DNA of 54,487 nucleotides from an uncultured Eubacterium sp. (GTDB lineage: Bacteria > Bacillota > Clostridia > Lachnospirales > Lachnospiraceae). Location: NCBI GenBank assembly GCA_947384955.1, contig CANDJC010000010.1, positions 1-54,487 of the forward strand. The letters are read 5' to 3'. Every line of letters starts with the position of its first letter. The stretch's first letter is position 1. Below the pieces are notes generated by a model, which was not told the DNA's origin, did not search any database, and saw only the letters and a list, made by a program, of their open reading frames with translations. Positions 17,027 to 25,461 of this stretch are shown here, one piece after another. A program made the translations under genes and the position numbers.

Positions 17027-18970
17027 TTAATTCCCTGTCAGTTTTTTCTTGATTTTTCTGGCTGCTTTCCAGAAAATCCGCCCTTTTAACAATTCATTTT
17101 CTGCCATTACACGGTCATACTCTGCTTCTAACTGCGCGGTGTTAAAATATCTGCGGCCTAAAACATTCACCATTTCCCGGTAAGGCACCAGCCCTCCCGT
17201 CACATACCGCTGAAATCCTGCTTCCATCTGCCTGTAAACCTCCGCCTCCTGTGCGCTGATTCCGGCAGTTTTCAGCAGATTTTCCATAGATAGCTCTTCT
17301 GTCTGCGGATTTTCATGGTTCAGGAAAAATAACGTCCTGTATATAATAAAATTCTGCGGTATCGGAAAGAAAAACGTCCATTCATAATCAATGACATTCC
17401 AGGCCCCGTCGTCTGTTACCAGAATATTCGGTAAAATCAAATCAATATCTGACACCTCGCTGCAGATGCTCTGTTCTAATACGGATACATCCGAAATCTC
17501 TCCAAATACCTTTTTAAAATCTTCTGTCATTTGAAACGGGATATTCTTTTTGCCGTTTCTGATATACTGCACCAGCTGATTTAGTACAGCAAATATTTTT
17601 TTCATACTGCCCGCTGCCGCCGCCTGTTCTGTCATTTCCTGCAGAGCTTCTCCGTGAATAAACGCAAGCTCCGCGGCGGTGCCGGTTTCATCTTTTTGGA
17701 TTCTGCAGCTGTTAAATCGAAGCCCTGTTTCCTGATACTGCTCTGTCAGCCGCTCATATGCTTTCGCGATATGCTCTGTATGCGCATTCCCTTCCTGATA
17801 TACCGGACACTTGCGCACTCTGCCGTCCGTCATATCCGTGCGCACCGCAAATTCTCTGCTGCGGTCAGCTGCATAACGTACATAAACCGCCTGCTGCCTG
17901 TTCCCCGCATACTGCCCGGACTGCATTCCGGCGCCGCCGTCTGTGTATTTCACCCCTGAGTGCTCATCCGCTGCCCCGGCTATGCACAGATAAGAATTGG
18001 AGAAAAACGGAAACTGCCCTTCTTCTATCACACTGTCAAATACTTTTTGTTCATCAAATAAAATCAGCCTGTCATCTTCATAATTCGTAATAGAATAGGC
18101 CAGCTCTCCTTTTTTCGGCAGATATTTATCGGAATAAATATCCCGCGCAAAACGGTGGTCGGGATATGGGTAATAAAAATCCTGCCAGCCAAATCCTGCC
18201 TTTGTCAGCATTTCCTGCAGGCTGCGTCTGGAATAAAGCTGCACTCCGGCATTTTCAAGCCCCGCAAAATACCGGTGCGTATGCGTTTCTTTATTGCCGG
18301 CCCAGTATTTCAGCCCGAATTTATTCTCAGCAGCCAGTATCAGCATACCGCCCGGTTTCAGATGTCTGCGCAGCTTTTCCAGAAATTCCAAAGCCTCCTC
18401 TTTTACACAGGGCAGTCCGACGGCGACAGCCGCGTCATAATCATCCGGCAGCTGCGGCTCACACTCTGCAAAAGGCATTGCATAAATCTCCAGCTTCTGA
18501 CCTGTCACCTGTTTATGGCGCTTCGCATTCAGTCTGCAGTATGGTATCCTTTCATCCTGGCATGTCACATGCGCGGCTTTTTTTAACAATGCTGAAGTAA
18601 CTGTCCCGCACCCGGCGCCGGTTTCCAACACCTTTGCCTGTCTGGGGAAGCGTATCCATTCGACAAGATTCGCCCGGGACTCAGCCAGCTGATACATCAC
18701 CGTATAGTTTTTATGCTCTGTAATCTGCGCATGGTAATCCGCTTCGCGATAAGACTGAATAATTTCCTGCAGAATGCTCAGCGCCTGCGCGTCTTCTTTC
18801 TTTAAATCCGCTTTTTCTGCATTTTCCTGCTCTGATGCTTCTCTGGATACTGTCTGGCGGAGTTTTTCATTATCGTTATCCTTAAGCCAGAGCCTTACAT
18901 TTCCTATCTCTTCTATCTGCATTGTTTTCCCCTGCATTGTTTTCCCCTGCATTGTTTTCCCCTGCATCAT
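17027..18970 (-). CDS. SAM-dependent methyltransferase fused to a kinase-like domain
   Basis: The product has about 647 residues. The N-terminal half is a class I methyltransferase with motif I VLETGAGCGTVT, an acidic ribose-binding QDER region and a post-motif LKPGGMLILAAENKFG. The C-terminal half (about 440-600) has the look of a protein- or sugar-kinase fold, with SDIDLILPNILVTDDGAWNVIDYEWTFFFPIP, where DYEW would correspond to a DFG-like metal site. A methylating and phosphorylating cap that ends chain growth, as in some ABC-exported glycans, would fit but is inference. The start is ambiguous: several in-frame ATGs (18985, 18970, 18967, 18952, 18937, 18922) each follow an AGGG(G)-like site within a 15-bp tandem repeat. 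Confidence 0.82.
   Translation of the reverse strand: MMQGKTMQGKTMQGKTMQIEEIGNVRLWLKDNDNEKLRQTVSREASEQENAEKADLKKEDAQALSILQEIIQSYREADYHAQITEHKNYTVMYQLAESRANLVEWIRFPRQAKVLETGAGCGTVTSALLKKAAHVTCQDERIPYCRLNAKRHKQVTGQKLEIYAMPFAECEPQLPDDYDAAVAVGLPCVKEEALEFLEKLRRHLKPGGMLILAAENKFGLKYWAGNKETHTHRYFAGLENAGVQLYSRRSLQEMLTKAGFGWQDFYYPYPDHRFARDIYSDKYLPKKGELAYSITNYEDDRLILFDEQKVFDSVIEEGQFPFFSNSYLCIAGAADEHSGVKYTDGGAGMQSGQYAGNRQQAVYVRYAADRSREFAVRTDMTDGRVRKCPVYQEGNAHTEHIAKAYERLTEQYQETGLRFNSCRIQKDETGTAAELAFIHGEALQEMTEQAAAAGSMKKIFAVLNQLVQYIRNGKKNIPFQMTEDFKKVFGEISDVSVLEQSICSEVSDIDLILPNILVTDDGAWNVIDYEWTFFFPIPQNFIIYRTLFFLNHENPQTEELSMENLLKTAGISAQEAEVYRQMEAGFQRYVTGGLVPYREMVNVLGRRYFNTAQLEAEYDRVMAENELLKGRIFWKAARKIKKKLTGN
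18918..18962 (-). repeat. 15-bp tandem repeat carrying a ribosome-binding site and start codon
   Basis: Three units of ATGCAGGGGAAAACA (coding strand) lie head to tail at 18918-18962, with a fourth degenerate unit upstream to about 18975. Each unit places AGGGG six nt before an in-frame ATG. Because 15 is a multiple of three, copy-number change would alter the number of initiation sites and the N-terminal length but not the frame. Confidence 0.85.
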
Positions 18971-19066
18971 CTTCCCTGGCGCCATTTTCCCGCATGCCAG
19001 CAGTCTGCCCCGGCTTTCTGCCGCCAGCCTTTCAGATTCTTTCTCCGGCAAAACGGAGCCGGCATA

Positions 19067-19630
19067 TTACTTCCGGTACTTTTCTGTAAATTCGCGGAAA
19101 CCGCCCCAGTTTTTATCTTTGTCCGTCATAATCAGTTCCATACCCTGCGGCACCGGCCATTCAATTCCGATATCCGGGTCATTGTAAAGAATCCCGCCCT
19201 CATCGTCCGGGTGATAAAAATCGGTACATTTGTATGCAAACTCCGCATAATCCGACAGCACGAAAAACCCATGCGCAAAATTCTTCGGTATAAAAAACTG
19301 CTTTTTATTCTCCTCAGACAGCACCACTCCGTGCCATTTTCCATACGTCGCAGAGCCTTTGCGCAAATCCACCGCCGCGTCGAATACTTCTCCGCGGATA
19401 ACACGCACCAGCTTGTCCTGAGGATACTGAATCTGAAAATGCAGCCCTCTGAGCACGCCTTTCTTAGAAGCCGACTGATTGTCCTGCACAAACTGCATAT
19501 CGATACCGGCCTCTTTAAAATCCTGATAATTATATGTCTCCATAAAATAACCCCGGGCATCTCCGAAAACTGCCGGCTCAATCTCATAAAGACCTTCTAT
19601 TTCGCATGAAGTTACTTTTATTTTCCCCAT
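19067..19630 (-). CDS. rfbC: dTDP-4-dehydrorhamnose 3,5-epimerase
   Basis: RmlC converts dTDP-4-keto-6-deoxy-glucose to its L-lyxo epimer, the third step to dTDP-L-rhamnose. The 187 residues match the family length. The catalytic region is seen in GVLRGLHFQIQYPQDKLVRV, followed by GEVFDAAVDLRKGSATYGKW and the FIPKNFAHGFFVLSD strand. ATG 19630 is chosen because AAAGGAG lies upstream. The frame is also open from 19669, but that would overlap rfbA without a ribosome site. It follows rfbA by 22 nt and belongs to the complete rhamnose set of this locus. Confidence 0.96.
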   Translation of the reverse strand: MGKIKVTSCEIEGLYEIEPAVFGDARGYFMETYNYQDFKEAGIDMQFVQDNQSASKKGVLRGLHFQIQYPQDKLVRVIRGEVFDAAVDLRKGSATYGKWHGVVLSEENKKQFFIPKNFAHGFFVLSDYAEFAYKCTDFYHPDDEGGILYNDPDIGIEWPVPQGMELIMTDKDKNWGGFREFTEKYRK

Positions 19631-19652
19631 ACCGCACTCCTTTCGTAAAAGC

Positions 19653-20522
19653 TTACAGCCCCTGTGCAATATCCATCAGATATTTTCCGTAATTTGTCTT
19701 AAGCAGCGGCTGTGCCAGAGACACCAGCTGCTCTCTGCTGATAAAGCCGCGCTTATACGCGATTTCCTCAATACAGGATACATAAAGCCCCTGGCGTTTC
19801 TGCACTGCGGATACATAGTCCGCCGCATCCAGCAGCGAATCATGTGTGCCGGTATCCAGCCAGGCAAATCCGCGGCCCAAAGGCTCCACCTTCAGCTTTC
19901 CGCGCTCTAAATATTCGCGGTTTACAGATGTTATCTCTATTTCGCCTCTGCCGGAAGGTTTTACATTCTTTGCGATTTCTACGACATCGTTATCATAAAA
20001 ATACAGTCCCGGCACCGCATAGTTGGATTTCGGATTTGCAGGCTTTTCTTCTATTGATAATGCCTTTCCGTTTTCATCAAATTCTACGACGCCGTATTCC
20101 CTCGGGTCTTTGACATAATAGCCGAAAATCACAGCCCCTTCCTGAATCGAAGCCGCGCTCTGCAGCACTTTCGAAAAGCTCTGCCCGTAAAAAATATTAT
20201 CGCCCAGCACAAGCGCCGCCGTATCATTCCCGATGAATGATTCTCCGATAAGAAATGCGTCCGCAAGTCCGCGCGGCGTTTCCTGAACGGCATAATGCAT
20301 ATTCAGCCCCAGCTGGCTGCCGTCGCCGAACAAATCCTCAAACACCGGCAAATCCCTCGGTGTCGAGATAATCAGAATCTCCCGGATTCCCGCTAACATC
20401 AGTGTAGACAGCGGATAATAAATCATCGGCTTATCGTACACCGGCATAATCTGTTTCGAAATCGATTTCGTCAGAGGATACAGCCTTGTGCCTGAACCTC
20501 CGGCCAGTATGATTCCTTTCAT
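19653..20522 (-). CDS. rfbA: glucose-1-phosphate thymidylyltransferase
   Basis: RmlA makes dTDP-glucose from dTTP and glucose-1-phosphate, the committed step of dTDP-rhamnose synthesis. The 289 residues contain the pyrophosphorylase signature [16 protein letters not shown] at the N-terminus, [24 protein letters not shown] at about 108-115 and the [16 protein letters not shown] loop. AAGGAG precedes the ATG. It is followed by rfbC and preceded by a 138-nt spacer of degenerate short repeats after the large glycosyltransferase gene. The family is feedback-inhibited by dTDP-rhamnose. Confidence 0.97.
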   Translation of the reverse strand: MKGIILAGGSGTRLYPLTKSISKQIMPVYDKPMIYYPLSTLMLAGIREILIISTPRDLPVFEDLFGDGSQLGLNMHYAVQETPRGLADAFLIGESFIGNDTAALVLGDNIFYGQSFSKVLQSAASIQEGAVIFGYYVKDPREYGVVEFDENGKALSIEEKPANPKSNYAVPGLYFYDNDVVEIAKNVKPSGRGEIEITSVNREYLERGKLKVEPLGRGFAWLDTGTHDSLLDAADYVSAVQKRQGLYVSCIEEIAYKRGFISREQLVSLAQPLLKTNYGKYLMDIAQGL

Positions 20523-20660
20523 TCTGCCTTCTCCTTTTTCCTTCCAAATATTACAGTTCTGTTTCTGCTGTTCTTTCCATTGTTATTTTACAGCCCTGTT
20601 TCTGCTATTCTTCCCGTTATCATTTCGCAGCTCTGTTTCAGCAGTTCTATTTCAGCTATT
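20523..20660 (-). repeat. spacer of degenerate short repeats copying the upstream gene end
   Basis: On the coding strand the spacer is made of imperfect units of the type GAACTGCTGAAATA, for example AGCTGCTGAAATAG, AGCTGAAATAGAACTGCTG, CAGCAGAAACAGGGCTG and CAGCAGAAACAGAACTG. These resemble the last codons and stop of the glycosyltransferase gene that ends at 20661. It ends with the rfbA ribosome site. Confidence 0.6.
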
Positions 20661-23105
20661 CTATTTCAGCAGCTCTATCCGCCTTAGCGAAAAATCCTGA
20701 TACCTTCTTGTCAGATTCGGATTGTAATACGGGTCACCCGCGCTAATCATATCAGCATACCTTGTAGTAAACCGCTCTACCTCCCGCTGGTACCGTGCCA
20801 GCTTCTCAGCTGTATCCTCGGCTCCCCTGGATTTATATTCATAATGATGCAGCATCGCAAAAGGATTGTATACAACCAGCCTTCCGGTACGCCGTACTTT
20901 CAGGCAGTAATCAATATCGTTATAAGCGACCTGCAGCTGCTCATCCATGCCGCCTGTTTCTTCAAATACGCTTTTTTTCGTCATCAGGCAGGCTGCCGTC
21001 ACGGCGCTGTAATCCTGCGGACAGAAAATCCGGTTCTCATATCCTCCGTTTTCCTTCGGGAATCCCTGAAACGCTTCCCCGCAGATGCCGCCGAGGCCGA
21101 CAATGACCCCTGCATGCTGTATCGTATCGTCAAAGTAAAAAAGTCTTGCTCCGCAGATGCCCACATCTTCCCGCATACAGTAACCGAGCATCTCTTCCAT
21201 AAAATCCGGGTTTATCACTTCCGTATCATTATTCATCAAAAGGATATATTCCCCTCGTGAATGCGCCACGCCGAAATTCGTAATTTTCGAATAATTAAAC
21301 GCTTCCTTCCAACAGACAACGCGTATTCTCTTATCCTGCTCCTGCAGCTTTTCATAATATGCAAATGTGCTTTCCTGCGTACTGTTATTTTCAATAATGA
21401 CTATCTCATAATTCGGATAGGTGCATTTTGCCAGTACAGACTGCACACAGGTATCCAGGTCGTCAATGTGGTCTTTATTCGGAATATTAACCGATACCAT
21501 AGGCGTTTCATCCCACTGGTAAACGGTATGATAAATCCCCGGCGTCTGGGAAGGCTTTGCCGATGCGGGTATGCCCAGCCGCTTATAATGGGCATTGATT
21601 ACCACATCCCCGGCATAGCGGGCCTGCCTGCTGTTTTCCCTTTTATGATATAACACCCGCTGCAGATGTCCGATACATCCGGCTGTTTCTACAGCCCGCA
21701 GATAATAATCATAGGAAGCGTCTTCTCCGTAAGACGGATTCCACGGGCTCAGCTTTTTGACCAGCTCTCCCCGCAAAAGCACCAGATGCCCCAGATAATT
21801 CATCCCGCGCAGCATATCGATATTAAAGTCTGATTTAAAAACCGGCTCCCTGTAAGTCTTGCCGTCTTCCGAAATCTGGTCTTCATCGGTATAGCACATA
21901 TCCATCCGCGGATTTTTCTCAAACAGCTTCACGCAGCTGTAGAGCGCATCCGGCTCTAAGGTATCAGACGGAGATAAAAAAGTAACCCATGCCTGGCTGC
22001 TGTCATGCGGCTGCATATCCAGCACAGCCGCCTGCAGCGCCCGGGCCGTTTCCTGCTGAAAGCTCTCTTTCGTCTGTGCGGAAACAGTCAGCAGCTTTTC
22101 CTCCGGTATCTGTGCCCGCAGCTTCTCTCTCAGCTTTTCTTCCTCATCCTGACTGCAGGCTAGCACCCATTTCCAGTTCTGGTATGTCTGCTTTTTCAGC
22201 GAGAGCGCCGCGCCGGTAAAATGAAGAAAATCCTGGTAAGGCGTAATGACATAAATACACGGGCAGAATGTCCCCTGCTCATGCCTCTGGCGCTCCAGCT
22301 CCTTTTGCGAAGGCATATTTTTCTTACGCCATTTCATATAATTACCCGTATCGCCAATCAGCTCATACAGCTCGTTTACCGCACGCTTGCACGCCTTTTT
22401 GATTCCGTTGCGTTTCAGAAAATAGTTCGCTTTTTTTATATACAGCCGGATACGGTTTTTATCCACAGGGCTGAATGTCCGCATGACGGAATATTCTCCG
22501 TTGGTAATCTGCAGTACCATTTTCTTTCTGCCTGTAACCGGAACCGTTACAGAAAACCCGCTGTTATAAAGCGTATCGGCTTCACGGTGTTCGAGCACGA
22601 CATCCGGCTTCGGGAAATGGCTGACCTCGCATTTCATCGGAACATTTGCCTTGTCAAATACATTGATTTTAATCGGCTTTTGGGAAGCGGCCCATCCTGT
22701 GACCACGCAGCCTGCCCCCGCAGTCTGAATGCTCGTAATCCTGAAATTCAGCTGCCCCTGAAGCTTTCGAAGCAGTGCCACACGCCGCTCAAACACATGC
22801 CTGCCGTCGGCAAGGCAGAGTATCAGACGGCGGTATCCCGACAGGTCCCCCGGCAGCTTTGCAATGATGACATACTCTTTCGCGACTTCCATGTCAAACT
22901 TTGCATATTTCTGCCTTACAGATTCATCTTCAAAACAAAGAACCTGTATCCCCAGCTTTTCATGGTCCAGATAAACCGCAAACAGTTCCTGCGCCGGCAC
23001 CCCGTCCGGCAGACTGCCGCCTTCAAACCAGCCGGTAAGCACATAGCTGTCTTTGTCCGCAATATGAAAATGTCCCTCCCGTACTACAAATCTACTGTCA
23101 TTCAT
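20661..23105 (-). CDS. large two-domain family 2 glycosyltransferase
   Basis: This 814-residue cytosolic protein starts with a beta-rich non-catalytic region (about 1-200). Two GT2-like domains follow. The first, from about residue 285 (CIYVITPYQDFLHFTGAALSLKK), carries MCYTDEDQISEDG. The second, from about 545 (PMVSVNIPNKDHIDDL), carries the intact NYEIVIIENNSTQ and ILLMNNDTEVI motifs. Bidomain proteins like this often build rhamnan or other polymer backbones with two activities. Whether the first domain is active is uncertain because its nucleotide motif is weak. ATG 23105 follows TAAGGGC. It sits between rfbB and rfbA. Confidence 0.88.
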   Translation of the reverse strand: MNDSRFVVREGHFHIADKDSYVLTGWFEGGSLPDGVPAQELFAVYLDHEKLGIQVLCFEDESVRQKYAKFDMEVAKEYVIIAKLPGDLSGYRRLILCLADGRHVFERRVALLRKLQGQLNFRITSIQTAGAGCVVTGWAASQKPIKINVFDKANVPMKCEVSHFPKPDVVLEHREADTLYNSGFSVTVPVTGRKKMVLQITNGEYSVMRTFSPVDKNRIRLYIKKANYFLKRNGIKKACKRAVNELYELIGDTGNYMKWRKKNMPSQKELERQRHEQGTFCPCIYVITPYQDFLHFTGAALSLKKQTYQNWKWVLACSQDEEEKLREKLRAQIPEEKLLTVSAQTKESFQQETARALQAAVLDMQPHDSSQAWVTFLSPSDTLEPDALYSCVKLFEKNPRMDMCYTDEDQISEDGKTYREPVFKSDFNIDMLRGMNYLGHLVLLRGELVKKLSPWNPSYGEDASYDYYLRAVETAGCIGHLQRVLYHKRENSRQARYAGDVVINAHYKRLGIPASAKPSQTPGIYHTVYQWDETPMVSVNIPNKDHIDDLDTCVQSVLAKCTYPNYEIVIIENNSTQESTFAYYEKLQEQDKRIRVVCWKEAFNYSKITNFGVAHSRGEYILLMNNDTEVINPDFMEEMLGYCMREDVGICGARLFYFDDTIQHAGVIVGLGGICGEAFQGFPKENGGYENRIFCPQDYSAVTAACLMTKKSVFEETGGMDEQLQVAYNDIDYCLKVRRTGRLVVYNPFAMLHHYEYKSRGAEDTAEKLARYQREVERFTTRYADMISAGDPYYNPNLTRRYQDFSLRRIELLK

Positions 23106-23116
23106 AGGCAAAGCCC

Positions 23117-24199
23117 TTATTTTCCTTCATACATTTCTTCATAATATTTTTGATAGTCACCGCTGGTAACATCTGCCATCCATTCTTCATGTTCAAAGTA
23201 CCAGGCAATCGTTTTCCTGATTCCTTCCTTAAACATCGTTTCCGGTTCCCAGCCGATTTCCGCCTTGATTTTGTCCGGAGCAATCGCATAGCGGCGGTCA
23301 TGCCCTTTGCGGTCTTCTACATAGGTAATCAGCTCCCTGCTGACAAGTTTTTTGCGCTCATCGCCCTCCGGCAGCATCTCCTGCAGTGTATCCAGTATCG
23401 TTTCAATAATTTCAATATTCTGTTTTTCATTATGGCCGCCGATATTATAAGTCTCGCCCAGCCGCCCTTTCTCCTGCACCATATCAATCGCTTTCGCATG
23501 GTCGTCTACATACAGCCAGTCACGGACATTCTTCCCGTCTCCGTACACCGGCAGCTTTCTGCCGTGCAGCGCATTGTTGATAATCAGCGGAATCAGCTTT
23601 TCCGGGAACTGGTACGGCCCGTAATTATTCGAGCAGTTTGTAATATTCGCCGGAAAATGATACGTGTCAATATAAGACTTTACCAGCATGTCCGAAGAAG
23701 CCTTGCTTGCGCTGTAAGGGCTGTGCGGCGCGTACGGCGTTGTTTCATAAAAATAACCGCCGTCTTCTTCTAACGAGCCGTATACTTCGTCGGTAGAGAC
23801 ATGCAGAAACCGCTTTCCATTAAGATAAGTCCCGTCCGGCTGTTCCCAGGCTGCTCTGGCGCAGTTTAATAAAACCGCTGTTCCCATTACATTTGTCTGC
23901 ACAAAAACCTCCGGATTGGTAATGCTGCGGTCTACATGAGTTTCCGCCGCAAAATGTACGACACGGTCAATGTCATTCTCTTCAAAAATCTTCTGTATCG
24001 TCTCTTTATCACAGATATCTGCTTTGACAAATGTATAATTCGGCCGCTCCTGCACACCTTTTAAATTTTTCAGATTTCCCGCATAAGTGAGCGCGTCCAC
24101 ATTGATGATACGGATTTCATCCCCGTATTTGCGGAACATATAGTGAATATAATTAGAACCGATAAACCCGGCCCCGCCTGTTACCAAATAAGTTCTCAT
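23117..24199 (-). CDS. rfbB: dTDP-glucose 4,6-dehydratase
   Basis: RmlB oxidises and dehydrates dTDP-glucose to dTDP-4-keto-6-deoxy-glucose. It is an extended short-chain dehydrogenase of 360 residues with the NAD-binding YLVTGGAGFIGSN at the N-terminus, FAAETHVDRSI, the STDEVYGSL loop bearing the Thr-Asp-Glu catalytic set and the YSASKASSD Tyr-Lys pair. AAGGAG precedes the ATG. It is about 20 residues longer than many homologues at the C-terminus. It lies 59 nt downstream of rfbD and 11 nt before the large glycosyltransferase start. Confidence 0.97.
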   Translation of the reverse strand: MRTYLVTGGAGFIGSNYIHYMFRKYGDEIRIINVDALTYAGNLKNLKGVQERPNYTFVKADICDKETIQKIFEENDIDRVVHFAAETHVDRSITNPEVFVQTNVMGTAVLLNCARAAWEQPDGTYLNGKRFLHVSTDEVYGSLEEDGGYFYETTPYAPHSPYSASKASSDMLVKSYIDTYHFPANITNCSNNYGPYQFPEKLIPLIINNALHGRKLPVYGDGKNVRDWLYVDDHAKAIDMVQEKGRLGETYNIGGHNEKQNIEIIETILDTLQEMLPEGDERKKLVSRELITYVEDRKGHDRRYAIAPDKIKAEIGWEPETMFKEGIRKTIAWYFEHEEWMADVTSGDYQKYYEEMYEGK

Positions 24200-24258
24200 T
24201 CTTTACAAATCTCCTTTTCCGGCATGTCCGACAGCTTTTGCAATCCTTTTGCCTGTTT

Positions 24259-25101
24259 TTAAAGTATTTCCTTCATATAAATACTTAATGCATCCTGCCA
24301 GTCCATCATTTTAAAATCTGTCGTCATCCGAAGCATCTGATTATCCAGCACCGAATACGCCGGACGCTTTGCCGGCGCTCCAAACTCTTCGGTCGATATA
24401 TATTCTACCGCCGTCGTTTTACCCGCTTTTTTAAAAATCGTCTCCGCAAATTCCGCCCAGCTGCACGCTCCTTCGCAGGTCCCATGGAAGATACCGTAGT
24501 TTTCTGTCGGTTCCAGTACATGAATCATCTTTGCCAGCTCCTCTGCGCTCGTCGGCGTACCGATCTGGTCTCCGACGACACGGACCTTCTCATTCGATTC
24601 CGCCAGACGCAGCATCGTTCCCACAAAATTTTTACCCTCGCCGTACATCCACGCCGTTCTGATAATAAAATACCTCCCGGCAAAATCGCGCACATACTGC
24701 TCTCCTGCCAGCTTTGTGCTGCCATAGACGCTCTGCGGGCCCGGGGCGTCTGTTTCAATATACGGCCTGTCAGACTCGCCGGAAAAAATATAATCCGTTG
24801 ATATCTGGAATATCTTTGCGCCCGTTTCCCTTGCCGCAATGCTCAGATTTCTCGGCCCTAACGCATTAATCTGAAATGCTTTCTCATACTCCGTTTCGCA
24901 CAAATCCACCGCCGTCATTGCCCCGCAGTTCATAATGACATCCGGCTTTTCTGCCCGTACAAAATTCATAACCGCTTCCAGATTTGTAATATCCAGCTGT
25001 GCCACATCCGTATTGATAATCTGCGTCTGTCCGCTTTCATATTCCCGGTTCAGAGCATGTCCTAACTGCCCGCTGCATCCGGTAATCAACAGTTTTTTCA
25101 T
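24259..25101 (-). CDS. rfbD: dTDP-4-dehydrorhamnose reductase
   Basis: RmlD reduces the epimerised 4-keto sugar to dTDP-L-rhamnose. The 280 residues show LLITGCSGQLGHAL at the N-terminus (NAD(P) site), NCGAMTAVDLCE, FQISTDYIFSGE and the catalytic VYGSTKLAGEQYV. The ribosome site TTAGGAG lies in a sequence that resembles the 3' end of the upstream HPr gene. It is the first of the four rhamnose genes in transcription order. Confidence 0.97.
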   Translation of the reverse strand: MKKLLITGCSGQLGHALNREYESGQTQIINTDVAQLDITNLEAVMNFVRAEKPDVIMNCGAMTAVDLCETEYEKAFQINALGPRNLSIAARETGAKIFQISTDYIFSGESDRPYIETDAPGPQSVYGSTKLAGEQYVRDFAGRYFIIRTAWMYGEGKNFVGTMLRLAESNEKVRVVGDQIGTPTSAEELAKMIHVLEPTENYGIFHGTCEGACSWAEFAETIFKKAGKTTAVEYISTEEFGAPAKRPAYSVLDNQMLRMTTDFKMMDWQDALSIYMKEIL

Positions 25102-25103
25102 TC

Positions 25104-25216
25104 TATTCTCCTAATCCTGGTCCAGCCAGCGCTGCCTTTTCCCCTGATTCCGGTTCCTTCAGCGCTGCCCTTTTTATTTCTTTTATTCTCCTAGTCCTGA
25201 CTCAATCAGCGCTACC
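25104..25216 (-). repeat. degenerate duplication of the HPr gene 3' end
   Basis: The 33 bases at 25104-25136, just before rfbD, match 25184-25216, which is the end of the HPr gene including its stop, at 26 of 33 positions. A shorter echo, CAGCGCTGCC, lies between them at 25160-25169. The duplicated CTAGGAGAATA-type stretch supplies the rfbD ribosome site. Confidence 0.7.
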
Positions 25217-25449
25217 ATATCCTTTAATGCCTTTTCTTCGTCTTCGCCTTCGCAGATTAATTCAATTTCATCTCCGCTCTTGATACATGCCCCGAGCACG
25301 CTCAGCACGCTTTTCGCATTTGCAATATTTTCACCGCCGTATTTAAACGTAATGACAGAAGCATAATCAATCGCACTTTTACACAAAACCCCTGCCGGGC
25401 GCAGGTGCAGGCCCGTAGGGTTTTTGATTTTTACCTTTTGACTTACCAT
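25183..25449 (-). CDS. ptsH: phosphocarrier protein HPr
   Basis: HPr carries phosphate from enzyme I to PTS sugar permeases and, when Ser-phosphorylated, takes part in carbon catabolite control in Firmicutes. The 88 residues are standard. His15 sits in GLHLRPAG, so it is a true HPr and not a Crh (which lacks this His). The regulatory serine is Ser47 in NAKSVLSVLG. It is unusual for ptsH to lie without ptsI, here between glmM (12 nt upstream) and rfbD. That suggests co-expression with cell-envelope sugar synthesis. Confidence 0.95.
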   Translation of the reverse strand: MVSQKVKIKNPTGLHLRPAGVLCKSAIDYASVITFKYGGENIANAKSVLSVLGACIKSGDEIELICEGEDEEKALKDMVALIESGLGE

Positions 25450-25461
25450 AATTCTCTACCC

